64,000 nucleotides of DNA from Streptococcus pantholopis. Its GTDB lineage: Bacteria; Bacillota; Bacilli; Lactobacillales; Streptococcaceae. The notes under the pieces are model-generated. The model was not told the DNA's origin and did not search any database. It worked only from the letters and a program-made list of their open reading frames with translations. The position numbers and the translations under genes were made by a program. The DNA is taken from positions 1,860,001 to 1,924,000 of the forward strand of contig NZ_CP014699.1 in assembly GCF_001642085.1 (NCBI RefSeq). The letters are read 5' to 3'. The stretch's first letter is position 1; every line of letters starts with the position of its first letter. This document shows positions 47,090-54,580 of this stretch, piece by piece.

Positions 47090-47335
47090 CAAAGCCCTTA
47101 GGGTGTGTTCAATAAACCAAGATACAAAGCCCGTTAAAAGAGCAAAGCAAAAATGACAGTAAGCCAGAAATCTTTGATTTCGTAGACGCACCCCTGCCAA
47201 AACGACTAGAAGGGTGCGGTCGGCCGTAGGACGACAAAGCCTTCAGACGTTTACGGCTGCCTAACTTGAAATCAGTTCTATATTTGACCATGCTTTTTCC
47301 CGCAGCGTTTAGGGCGTGTTCGATTTAACAGCTGA
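47090..47335 (-). repeat. Intergenic repeat inside the sorbitol operon
   Basis: A full-type unit (47117-47333) in reverse orientation plus a partial end (47090-47112). It lies between srlD and srlR, genes expected to be on one transcript, so it is likely transcribed. Confidence 0.85.
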
Positions 47336-47337
47336 TC

Positions 47338-48138
47338 TTAGCCGCGCGTTTTACCGCCGGCCACATTAGTTGTAATTCCCGTAATATAGCTTGAACGGTC
47401 TGATAGGTAGTAGGCTACCAGATCAGCAACTTCACTCAATTTACCGCTGCGGCCAAGCGGTGTGGTGCTGGTTGATGCATAGCCTGCACGAATCTCATCA
47501 ACTGTTTTTCCTCTAGTATAACCGAGCGCCTCTTCATATGCAAGCGTTCTCAATCCGGTTGCTTCCATAATCCCCGGAGCAATTCCGACAACACGTACAC
47601 CGTATTTCCCCAGTTCTTTTGCCCAAGACCGTGTATAGCTGTATACGGCAGCCTTTGTAGCAGCATAAGCACTCTGACCTTCCGAACCTTCCAGACCAGC
47701 TTCTGAAGCCATATTAATAATAACTCCCTTTCGCTTGTCAACTAAGATTCTGCCGACAGCCTGACTGACCAGATACAGTCCTTTTTGATTAATCATGGTA
47801 ATTTTTTCAAAAACAGCATCGTCCAGTTCATATTGGCCGTGAGGATCTTTAGGATCAACCAGAAGTCTGGGAATATTGATACCGGCATTATTAACTACAG
47901 CATCAACTGTACCAAAACGTTCAGCAACAGCAGCTACTCCTGCTTCAACTTCTTCCCGCGATGTCACATCAACCTTAACAAAAAGAAGATTATCATGCTT
48001 AAGCTCATTGTCTGCAATATCAAAATTAGCCACATTGACTTCCAAAGCCAGCAATTCTTCCACAATCGCTCTGCCGATACCTGATGAAGCTCCGGTAACG
48101 ATAACTGTTTTTCCCGCAATATTTAACCAATCCGCCAT
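47338..48138 (-). CDS. srlD: Sorbitol-6-phosphate 2-dehydrogenase
   Basis: Short-chain dehydrogenase converting sorbitol-6-phosphate to fructose-6-phosphate. It has the cofactor motif VTGASSGIGRA, NNAGINIP, catalytic Ser in MASEAGL, and YAATKAAV with Tyr-x3-Lys. The end ITGITTNVAGGKTRG is typical. 266 residues. First gene of the sorbitol operon; AAAGGAG precedes the ATG. Confidence 0.95.
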   Translation of the reverse strand: MADWLNIAGKTVIVTGASSGIGRAIVEELLALEVNVANFDIADNELKHDNLLFVKVDVTSREEVEAGVAAVAERFGTVDAVVNNAGINIPRLLVDPKDPHGQYELDDAVFEKITMINQKGLYLVSQAVGRILVDKRKGVIINMASEAGLEGSEGQSAYAATKAAVYSYTRSWAKELGKYGVRVVGIAPGIMEATGLRTLAYEEALGYTRGKTVDEIRAGYASTSTTPLGRSGKLSEVADLVAYYLSDRSSYITGITTNVAGGKTRG

Positions 48139-48231
48139 AAAAAAGCTCCTTTACTAAGATACAAAGGCCGTGAAAAATCCGTTTGTTTTTGCACAGTCCT
48201 TTGTTCTGCATTAGTTTATTTTATAGCTTTA

Positions 48232-48260
48232 TTATAAAGCGCTTACAGAAAAAATTAAGA
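48232..48260 (-). promoter_or_regulatory. Sorbitol operon promoter with a cre-like site
   Basis: Minus-strand TATAAT (48232-48237) is overlapped by TGTAAGCGCTTTAT (48235-48248), a CcpA cre-like sequence with two mismatches at its end. Binding there would block RNA polymerase when glucose is present. Confidence 0.6.
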
Positions 48261-48303
48261 CGGCCTTTTTTCTTTTGGAGCGAAAAAATGTGCACTAATT
48301 TTA

Positions 48304-48346
48304 GTCCAAAAAAACCGAACCTCAGTGCTGAAGTTCGGTTTCTTTA
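48304..48346 (-). terminator. Terminator of pgi
   Basis: Minus-strand AACCGAAC...GTTCGGTT followed by TTTTTGG, 20 bases after the pgi stop codon. Confidence 0.85.
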
Positions 48347-48363
48347 ATGATAACAGTGTTGAA

Positions 48364-49707
48364 CTATAGGCGTGAATTCAAGTCTTCTGCTAAGTCTTCA
48401 AAGCCCGGTTTGCCCAACAGAGCAAACATATTTTTCTTATAAGCCTCAACACCTGGCTGATCAAACGGATTAACCCCGTTGAGATAGCCGGAAAGCGCAA
48501 TAGCCAGCTCAAAGAAATAAATGGTGTAGCCAAGCGTGAATTCATCCTGTTCAGGAAGGGTCAGGAAGAGATTAGGGACACCGCCGTCTGTATGAGCAAG
48601 AAGCACGCCATCTGTTGCCTTTTTATTAACAAAATCAACATCTTTGCCTTGCAGATAGCCCAAGCCATCAAGGTCAGCTGATTCTGTCGGAATAGTGATG
48701 TTTTTGCGCGGCTTATCTACACGAATAACGGTTTCAAATAAATTGCGGTAACCTTCCTGAATAAATTGACCAAGTGAATGTAAATCCGTGGAGAAGTTAG
48801 CTGAAGTTGGATAAATTCCTTTTTGATCCTTTCCTTCAGATTCACCTGCCAGCTGTTTCCACCATTCGCTGAAATACTGGAGCGACGGTTCATAGTTAGC
48901 TAAAACTTCGGTGATATAGCCTTTGCGGTAAAGAATATTCCGGATAGCTGCATATTGGTAAGCCGCATTGTCAGCCAGTTTATCAGAAGCATAATCTTTG
49001 CGAGCTGCTGCTGCTCCTGCCATCAGCTGACTGATATCTGCACCTGAAGCCGCAATAGGCAACAGCCCCACTGCTGTCAGTACAGTAAAACGGCCGCCGA
49101 CATTATCCGGTACAACAAAAGTTTCCCAGCCATTGGCATCTGCCTCCACTTTAACCGCGCCTTTTTGCCGGTCAGTCGTCGCATAAATCCGTTTGTTAGC
49201 TTCTTCCTGTCCGTATTTTTTAACCAAAAGCTCTTTAAAAACCCGAAAAGCAATAGCCGGTTCTGTGGTTGTTCCTGATTTTGAAATCACATTGACAGAA
49301 AAATCTTTATCTGCCACATAATCTACAAGATCAGCCAAATAGTTGGCAGAGATCGAGTTGCCGGCATAAAGAATTTTTGGTGCCTTATGATCAGCTTGTA
49401 AATTAACAAACGAGCTGTTCAAAAAATCAATAGCCGCACGCGCTCCTAAGTAAGAGCCGCCGATACCGATAACAATCAGCACCTGGCTGTCAGATTGAAT
49501 TTTTGCGGCCGCTTTTTGAATCCGGGCAAACTCTTCTTTATCGTAATTTTCCGGGAGATTCAGCCAGCCGGTCATCTCCGCGCCGGGGCCCGTCCCCTGC
49601 CGCAATGCAGCATCAGCAGCCGAAACCTGCACCTGCATATAATCCAGCTCATGGGCTGCCATAAAACGATCCGTCACTTTTGAATAGTCAAATGTAATAT
49701 GGGTCAT
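48364..49707 (-). CDS. pgi: Glucose-6-phosphate isomerase
   Basis: Interconverts glucose-6-phosphate and fructose-6-phosphate. Motifs: [15 protein letters not shown] near 79, [10 protein letters not shown] near 143, [14 protein letters not shown] and [13 protein letters not shown] with the catalytic Glu. 447 residues as in Gram-positive PGIs. AGGAGG precedes the ATG. It lies next to the sorbitol operon, which feeds the same hexose-phosphate pool. Confidence 0.97.
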   Translation of the reverse strand: MTHITFDYSKVTDRFMAAHELDYMQVQVSAADAALRQGTGPGAEMTGWLNLPENYDKEEFARIQKAAAKIQSDSQVLIVIGIGGSYLGARAAIDFLNSSFVNLQADHKAPKILYAGNSISANYLADLVDYVADKDFSVNVISKSGTTTEPAIAFRVFKELLVKKYGQEEANKRIYATTDRQKGAVKVEADANGWETFVVPDNVGGRFTVLTAVGLLPIAASGADISQLMAGAAAARKDYASDKLADNAAYQYAAIRNILYRKGYITEVLANYEPSLQYFSEWWKQLAGESEGKDQKGIYPTSANFSTDLHSLGQFIQEGYRNLFETVIRVDKPRKNITIPTESADLDGLGYLQGKDVDFVNKKATDGVLLAHTDGGVPNLFLTLPEQDEFTLGYTIYFFELAIALSGYLNGVNPFDQPGVEAYKKNMFALLGKPGFEDLAEDLNSRL

Positions 49708-49806
49708 CTGAGTCCTCCTTTTTGCGTTTCAGTCTCTTTACTATCATACCTCTTTGCGCCCCTTTTTTCAATGATTTGGGTGAAATTTCACAAAAGACCC
49801 TTCAAA

Positions 49807-49938
49807 TTATTCTGCAAATCCTTCTGACTGCTTCCCTGCCGGTTTTACAAAAAATGCTGAGTCAATCTGTTTAAAATATAATATCTTAACTGCAGCAAAA
49901 ATCAGAAACTGGCAGAGTTGCAGACTGACAGGAAGCAT
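49807..49938 (-). CDS. Doubtful 43-residue ORF after a ComR-like regulator
   Basis: Starts MLPVSLQLCQFLIFAAVKIL, 14 bases after the regulator's stop with AAAAGGAAC upstream. This is the place of comS, but the peptide is longer than known ComS proteins, has no recognisable pheromone end and no ComR-type box precedes it. It may be chance coding. Confidence 0.25.
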   Translation of the reverse strand: MLPVSLQLCQFLIFAAVKILYFKQIDSAFFVKPAGKQSEGFAE

Positions 49939-49952
49939 ATTCTTAGTTCCTT

Positions 49953-50855
49953 TTAAACACGGTCTTCCTTTCTCTCATGGATAAGCTTTGTTTTTAAGAG
50001 GACATCATCAAAACTTTCTGCCAGCCAAACAGCTGCATTGTACAGCTCTTCTGCCTTGTTTCTGCATTGTTTGACATAGATATAATATTTGGCCTCAAAC
50101 ATCAGCGTTAAAGGAATCATGCTGTCCTGCCGTGTTTCTCTAATCAAATCATGCATTCGCTTCACTGGTACATCTAATTTTGGGTATTCAGCATGGGACG
50201 TATACAGAGCTGATAAATCTGAGAAAAAATTAATCAACTCCAGATTATAGTAGTCATCTCCAGAAATTTCCTGCTTCAGTGCCCTTGTTTCCATCTTTTG
50301 AACAAGGGCCTTATTATAAGCCCCGCTATGATGCTGAATCAGATAGAACTTAGCCAGCAGCAAATCATTCAGTGAATATCTGGGCTTAAGCAGAAGCTCT
50401 TTAAAAGCTTCCGCAAAACTGTCTTCTGCAGCCGGTCTCTGTCCCTTTCTCAAATAGTCAAAAATATTATCCAGCAAATCCAGAGTAAAAAGCTCTTCTT
50501 CCGGCAGCAAGCTAAAATAATGGTCATAAATCGTTTCAATCAGCTCTATCTTTTCGTCCAAACGCTGAGGGTCGCTGTAGCTGGGGATTTTAAAAAGCCG
50601 GTACTTCATCCGAAAATAGCTGTCAGGAAGCAGCATACCGTCCCCTGCCAGCAAAGCTGTTAAGTCTACATTTAAAACACCAGCAATATAGTCCAGTTTT
50701 AAAAGACTGGGCTGCGATTTTCCCAGCTCAATTCGCTGCAGCTGACGGACCGTTAATTCCTCCTCTGTGCCGCAGAATTCTTCACGTGTCAGCCCTCTTT
50801 CTTCCCTTGCCTGCCTTATCCGCCGTCCAATACCTTCTTTGATTGCCTGATTCAT
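49953..50855 (-). CDS. ComR-like XRE/TPR regulator
   Basis: 300 residues. Helix-turn-helix at about 8-60 (IGRRIRQAREERGLTREEFC, LTVRQLQRIELGKSQPS), then the ComR-type segment PDSYFRMKYRLFKIPSYSDPQRL and LLPEEELFTLDLLDN. Start at 50855 with GGAAAGAG upstream. It lies downstream of the small-peptide operon at 51-52 kb on the same strand and close in sequence to the regulator at 52.2-53.0 kb, so the pair looks duplicated. Target sites are not obvious; the palindrome in its own promoter may be one. Confidence 0.88.
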   Translation of the reverse strand: MNQAIKEGIGRRIRQAREERGLTREEFCGTEEELTVRQLQRIELGKSQPSLLKLDYIAGVLNVDLTALLAGDGMLLPDSYFRMKYRLFKIPSYSDPQRLDEKIELIETIYDHYFSLLPEEELFTLDLLDNIFDYLRKGQRPAAEDSFAEAFKELLLKPRYSLNDLLLAKFYLIQHHSGAYNKALVQKMETRALKQEISGDDYYNLELINFFSDLSALYTSHAEYPKLDVPVKRMHDLIRETRQDSMIPLTLMFEAKYYIYVKQCRNKAEELYNAAVWLAESFDDVLLKTKLIHERKEDRV

Positions 50856-50895
50856 CGACTTATCTCTTTCCAAAATTCTATATTCATTTTAACAC

Positions 50896-50920
50896 AAATT
50901 TTGGAAATATTCCAAATTTT
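50896..50920. promoter_or_regulatory. Palindrome upstream of the 50-kb ComR-like gene
   Basis: TTTGGAA-ATA-TTCCAAA (50900-50916) flanked by AAATT and TTTT. Half-copies occur on both sides (TTTCCAAAATTC near 50867 and TTTTTGGAATGC near 50935). Candidate operator of the gene at 49953-50855. Confidence 0.45.
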
Positions 50921-50987
50921 TGCCAGCTCTGGCTTTTTGGAATGCAGCTTTTAAAGAAGCCAAAAATAAGATACTGATGTTTGGACA

Positions 50988-51030
50988 TAAGAAAAGAGAC
51001 TGAAAACTTCCAATCTCTTTTCTTCTTGTA
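50988..51030 (-). terminator. Terminator of the 51-kb peptide operon
   Basis: Minus-strand AAGAAAAGAGA...TCTCTTTTCTT, a long hairpin 90 bases after the last peptide gene. Confidence 0.65.
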
Positions 51031-51120
51031 TCGGTAATGCAAATCAAAAATACGCTTGAAAAATTTTGGGCTATTCTCGATTCCTGCTGCCTAACCTGAA
51101 CTTCTAGTACTAATAATTAT

Positions 51121-51252
51121 TTAAGTTAAAGCAGCTGCACCTGCAATCACTCCTGCGGCCGCACCTCCAATAAAATAGCCGTCTCCATAAAGTTCATTCG
51201 TCTCAATTTCCTCAAAAAGCAAATTTTGTGTTTCACTTACGGTCATGTTCAT
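51121..51252 (-). CDS. Bacteriocin-like peptide with atypical leader (43 aa)
   Basis: Starts MNMTVSETQNLLFEEIETNEL, then YGDGYFIGGAAAGVIAGAAALT. The end is glycine/alanine-rich and hydrophobic like bacteriocin cores, but the leader ends ELYGD rather than GG. It pairs with the similar peptide at 51481-51624 (shared ETQN, FEE, NEL-x-G). AAAGGAG precedes the ATG. Confidence 0.7.
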   Translation of the reverse strand: MNMTVSETQNLLFEEIETNELYGDGYFIGGAAAGVIAGAAALT

Positions 51253-51264
51253 ATTTTTCTCCTT

Positions 51265-51430
51265 TATCAAGATATAAAGTCCATTTTGATTCCACTATGA
51301 AATGGTGATAAGCCAAAACTCTCTAATTTTGTCAGCCATACCCCTGTCAGGAACTTAAAAACTATGAGCTCTTACCAAGAGCTGCTTGTAATAGTCCCAT
51401 CTTTTCACTAGGAGTCTCGTTCATAATCAG
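51265..51430. repeat. Decayed copy of the intergenic repeat
   Basis: Recognisable end ATCAAGATATAAAGTCC, inner CATACCCCTGTCAGGAAC and CTTTTCACTAGGA match diverged repeat units such as 39522-39740. It separates the two peptide genes. Confidence 0.5.
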
Positions 51431-51480
51431 TTCAACATCATCCATTCATAGTATAACTTACATATTGTTATAAATAGAAT

Positions 51481-51624
51481 TTAAGTAGCGATAGTAGCTA
51501 CTGCTGCAACAGCACCTAAGCCAAGCCCAAATCCTGTAATAACATCACGCGCATTACCGTTCAATTCATTTGCATCCACCTCTTCAAAGAAGAGCTTATC
51601 AGTAACAATATTTTGTGTTTCCAT
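51481..51624 (-). CDS. Bacteriocin-like peptide with atypical leader (47 aa)
   Basis: Starts METQNIVTDKLFFEEVDANEL, then NGNARDVITGFGLGLGAVAAVATIAT. The core has GxGxGxG spacing. The leader end NELNGN lacks the second glycine expected by C39 peptidases. AAAGGAAAA precedes the ATG. Paralogue of the peptide at 51121-51252. Confidence 0.7.
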   Translation of the reverse strand: METQNIVTDKLFFEEVDANELNGNARDVITGFGLGLGAVAAVATIAT

Positions 51625-51745
51625 CTTTTTTCCTTTCTTTTAATTGAGGCTGTATATAAGCCCATTACTCTAAAACCAGTCTGAGTACACATGATACAAT
51701 AGTGATTTAAATAAACTATTTATCCCTTTTCACAAAAATAAAGTC

Positions 51746-51973
51746 TCAAACCCCAGTTTTCCTTTTAACTTCTTTAGTAAATTGTTCAATCCAGATGATA
51801 TTGATAAATGCTATCAGAATAACAAAAACTATTACTAACAAAGATATCAGCGGCCGGCTGTCCATAAGAATAACTGATAAGATCGCTAGTAAACTGATAG
51901 CACCAAAAGAAAGTTGTAACCTCTTCAGCACCTCAGTCATTGAATCTATTTGAAGTGTTTTTTTGACCTCCAT
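51746..51973 (-). CDS. Small membrane protein (75 aa) of the peptide operon
   Basis: Starts MEVKKTLQIDSMTEVLKRL. It has two hydrophobic segments (LSFGAISLLAILSVILM and LISLLVIVFVILIAFINIIW) and a charged tail. AAGGAGG lies six bases before this ATG; a GTG at 52000 is a weaker start. It lies between the ComR-type box and the peptides and may confer immunity; no family recognised. Confidence 0.65.
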   Translation of the reverse strand: MEVKKTLQIDSMTEVLKRLQLSFGAISLLAILSVILMDSRPLISLLVIVFVILIAFINIIWIEQFTKEVKRKTGV

Positions 51974-52054
51974 TAACTCCTCCTTATCTACTATTTTCAC
52001 TAGATTTCTAACTCCATACTGGCTCTTTGACGACAGTAGAAGTTTAAGCCAGTT

Positions 52055-52093
52055 TCAGAAATCTTTTGAAATAATTATTTCAAAAGCGGTCAC
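52055..52093 (-). CDS. Doubtful 12-residue ORF after the ComR box
   Basis: GTG start about eight bases after GAGGAG, reading MTAFEIIISKDF if the GTG is read as Met. It is the first ORF with a ribosome site after the box at 52125-52171, the slot of comS. The sequence does not resemble known XIPs. Confidence 0.25.
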   Translation of the reverse strand: MTAFEIIISKDF

Positions 52094-52124
52094 TTTTCCA
52101 TCTCCTCTCAAACTTTATGTCCCT

Positions 52125-52171
52125 GTTATAAAGCAAAGAAAAAAAGAAGAACAGGACATCCATGTCACTAT
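52125..52171 (-). promoter_or_regulatory. Canonical ComR-type box and -10
   Basis: Read on the plus strand: AACAGGACA-TCCA-TGTCACTAT (52150-52171), with the GACA/TGTC core of known ComR boxes. On the minus strand a 19-base T-rich spacer leads to TATAAC (52125-52130). The TAG stop of the adjacent regulator lies inside the box. The hairpin and T-run could equally terminate the regulator transcript. Confidence 0.7.
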
Positions 52172-53040
52172 TCTTCTTTTTCTTGTAAATCGTTTGCTCT
52201 TTCTTTTTTTAGATTATTTATCAAAACCGTGTCGCCAAAATTTTCTGCTAAAGTCAGCGCTAAATCGTAGCAGGACTTGGCTTTCTGAAAGTTATGCCCC
52301 TGATAGAGATAGTATTTGGCTTCAAGCATTAATAAGATTGGTTTGTAAACATGTTGCATGGTTTGATTAACCACATCATCCATTTTATCAAGAGTCGGTT
52401 TCATATCAGAATAATCAGCTGATACAACATAGACACCGGCCAATGCAGACAAGGCACCTAAAAGTTCAACATTATAATATTCATCACCAGTTATTTCTTG
52501 TTTTAACAGTCTGGCTACAAGATGCTGGAAAGTTTTTCTGTCAAAAACAGAATCCTGACACTGTATAAAATAGTACTTAACAAGTAAAATATCATTTAAG
52601 GAATAGGTTTCTTTTGATAAGAGCTGTTTAAAGAAATCTTCATAAATCTGTTCTGCTGATCCAGATTCCCCTACGGTCATACGGTCAAAAGACTTTTCAA
52701 GTAAATCTAAAGTAAAGAGTTCTTCTTCCGGCAGCTGCTTTTTTGGGGCTAAACGCTCAGCGTCTCCATAAGAGGGAAATTTTATCAGCTTATATTTTTG
52801 TTCAAAATAGGCCTGTGGAATCTCCAAACTTTGTTCTCCCAAAAGGCTGGCCATATCAACGTTTAATGTATCTGCCAAATATTCCAGTTTGACAATCGTC
52901 GGCAGAGACTGCCCCAGCTCGATACGCATCAGCTGTCTGATAGTCAGTTCTGATTCTAGCCCGCAAACCTGCTCTCGCGATAACCCTTGTCTTTCCCGTT
53001 CGGCCCTGATGTTAGCTCCTATAATTTCTTTTGTCTTCAT
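52168..53040 (-). CDS. ComR-like XRE/TPR regulator with an internal deletion
   Basis: 290 residues. Helix-turn-helix at about 7-60 (IGANIRAERERQGLSREQVC, LTIRQLMRIELGQSLP), then PQAYFEQKYKLIKFPSYGDAERL. Compared with the paralogue at 49953 it lacks about 12 residues just before LPEEELFTLDLLE, removing most of one TPR helix. Otherwise intact. A promoter with TATACT lies near 53080. Followed by a canonical ComR box, so it is the likely regulator of the 51-52 kb operon. Confidence 0.87.
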   Translation of the reverse strand: MKTKEIIGANIRAERERQGLSREQVCGLESELTIRQLMRIELGQSLPTIVKLEYLADTLNVDMASLLGEQSLEIPQAYFEQKYKLIKFPSYGDAERLAPKKQLPEEELFTLDLLEKSFDRMTVGESGSAEQIYEDFFKQLLSKETYSLNDILLVKYYFIQCQDSVFDRKTFQHLVARLLKQEITGDEYYNVELLGALSALAGVYVVSADYSDMKPTLDKMDDVVNQTMQHVYKPILLMLEAKYYLYQGHNFQKAKSCYDLALTLAENFGDTVLINNLKKERANDLQEKEE

Positions 53041-53257
53041 GAAGACTCCTTCACTCTTAACCCAACATTTTTTCTTACCAGTATACCATTTTTAGTTTAA
53101 TATGATAATGACTTTTTTGTTAATAATCTATTATAAAGTATACCAGTTCAATTTTTTGCCTATATTTGCGGAAAAAATTCTAAATAAGATAGTTTTACTT
53201 TTTAATCTTTGAAAAAGGGCGCTGATATGGTTTCGCTGCTTAAAACTGCGCAAACTA

Positions 53258-53285
53258 TTGACTATATCTCGTTTTTATGTAAAAT
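53258..53285 (+). promoter_or_regulatory. Promoter of a small-ORF region
   Basis: TTGACT, 16-base spacer, TAAAAT. It precedes two short genes at 53464 and 53653. The interval 53290-53460 has no convincing gene. Confidence 0.55.
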
Positions 53286-53463
53286 AATAATAGAGAAGGC
53301 CGTGCCTGCAAATAAAAAGAAAAAAGCTTTCGATGAGCAGTAAGCTGAAATGCCATATTAATGATCAACTTATGATACTTAATCAAAAGCTTCTTTGACT
53401 TGTTAAACAGGGGCAGCAGCCTATCAGTTAATGAATTAAAGCATATTTTGAGGTAAACAAATA

Positions 53464-53550
53464 ATGAATGACGAAAAACGACTTAATATTTTGCTGACTA
53501 TCAATGTTGTGCTGTCACTTATTAATCTTGTCATCAGTTTTTTGAAGTAA
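53464..53550 (+). CDS. 28-residue hydrophobic peptide
   Basis: Starts MNDEKRLNILLTINVVLSL and ends ISFLK: one membrane helix with a charged N terminus. GAGGT lies nine bases upstream. It resembles small membrane peptides or type I toxin-like proteins in shape only; no family recognised. Confidence 0.4.
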   Translation: MNDEKRLNILLTINVVLSLINLVISFLK

Positions 53551-53652
53551 TGTTCTTAGCGCTTTGAGCACTGATTCTTTGCAACATTCGACTTTAACAG
53601 AATCTCTGCTTAAATAACAGAAGCAAGAGCTACTATTTTAAGAGGTGACAAA

Positions 53653-53832
53653 ATGCCAGTAAGCGAAGCACAAAAAAAAGCGTCCAGAAAATGGGAGCAA
53701 AAAAACAAAGAGAAAAAGGCTTATTACTCCTACAAAGCAACTACCAAAAGCTTTATTCGCAACAAAGCGACTGCTGAAGATCTGACTGAACTTGAAGCCT
53801 TGATAGCCGAACGGCGGAAAAGTATGGATTAA
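53653..53832 (+). CDS. Small basic conserved-type protein (59 aa)
   Basis: Starts MPVSEAQKKASRKWEQKNK and contains KATTKSFIRNKATAEDLTEL; highly charged, helical, no membrane segment. AGAGGTG precedes the ATG. It resembles short hypothetical proteins often found in streptococcal genomes and mobile elements; function unknown. Confidence 0.7.
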   Translation: MPVSEAQKKASRKWEQKNKEKKAYYSYKATTKSFIRNKATAEDLTELEALIAERRKSMD

Positions 53833-53910
53833 ATGAATAATTAGGTAAAGTTTTTATGCACTTTGCAGCCCAATGCCCCTTTTTTGCCCCTTTTTAGGAT
53901 TATAAACACA

Positions 53911-53952
53911 AACAACCCCTTTGAAACCTTGATTTCAAAGGGGTTGTTGTAT
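53911..53952. terminator. Strong hairpin beyond the SRP RNA gene
   Basis: ACAACCCCTTTGAAA...TTTCAAAGGGGTTGTTG, a 15-base-pair stem. It can stop transcription from either side. Confidence 0.6.
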
Positions 53953-53958
53953 ATAGAC

Positions 53959-54037
53959 AAAAAGAGCACACAGCCTAACTCGCTTAGGGCTGCTGGATTC
54001 CTCCCCTGACCCACTTCACGCAAGACTGTTGCTCCAC
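53959..54037 (-). ncRNA. ffs: Signal recognition particle RNA (scRNA/4.5S)
   Basis: The minus strand carries the SRP apical motif GTCAGGGGAGGAATCCAGCAGCCCTAAGCGA (given here as positions 53980-54010). It is closed by a stem of GAGCAACAGTC with GGCTGTGTGCTC and ends in TTTTTG. The promoter TTGGCA, 17-base spacer, TATAAT (54043-54048) places the start near 54037. Location beside tadA matches other streptococci. Exact ends approximate. Confidence 0.9.
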
Positions 54038-54106
54038 TGTTTATTATATCACTTTCTGCCATTTCTGCCAAGTCCCTGAAGTTCAGGCAAACAGCCGACA
54101 CGGCAT

Positions 54107-54580
54107 TTACTGCTTAGTGCGCCGCTGTCTGAAAAAATCCTGCATCAGCTGAGCACATTCTGCAGCCAAGATCCCGCTCTCCAGACTGACACGGTGGTTA
54201 AGCCGTTTGTCCTGCAAAATATTATAGAGGCTGCCTCCCGCACCAAATTTTTGATTTTCAGCACCGTAAATAACCTGAGGAATCCGGGCAAGACCGATAG
54301 CTCCGCTGCACATCACACAAGGTTCGATTGTAACAAAAAGCGTGCTGTCCAGCAGCCGCCAATTGCCTTCATGGCGGTTGGCTGCATTAATAGCCATAAT
54401 CTCAGCATGCATTACAGCCTGATTTAATTCTTCTCGGGCATTGTGGCCGCGTCCGATAATTTCCCCCTTTTTGACAATCACACAGCCGATCGGGATATCT
54501 TCTTTGGCTAGAGAAAGCCGGGCTTCTTTAAGAGCCTCCTGCATAAAATAAGTTTTTTCTTCCTGTGTTAAGTCCGACAT
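54107..54580 (-). CDS. tadA: tRNA-specific adenosine deaminase
   Basis: Deaminates A34 to inosine in tRNA-Arg(ACG). Zinc motifs HAEIMAI and EPCVMCSGA, then FGAGGSLYNIL. Start at 54580 (157 residues) overlaps by one base with the stop of the upstream MBL gene in TAATG; GGGAAA lies before it. Confidence 0.95.
   Translation of the reverse strand: MSDLTQEEKTYFMQEALKEARLSLAKEDIPIGCVIVKKGEIIGRGHNAREELNQAVMHAEIMAINAANRHEGNWRLLDSTLFVTIEPCVMCSGAIGLARIPQVIYGAENQKFGAGGSLYNILQDKRLNHRVSLESGILAAECAQLMQDFFRQRRTKQ

Noticed and set aside
53841..54101. 86-residue minus-strand ORF between 53.8 and 54.1 kb
   Set aside because: It covers the SRP RNA gene and its hairpin; composition and lack of a ribosome site argue against coding.
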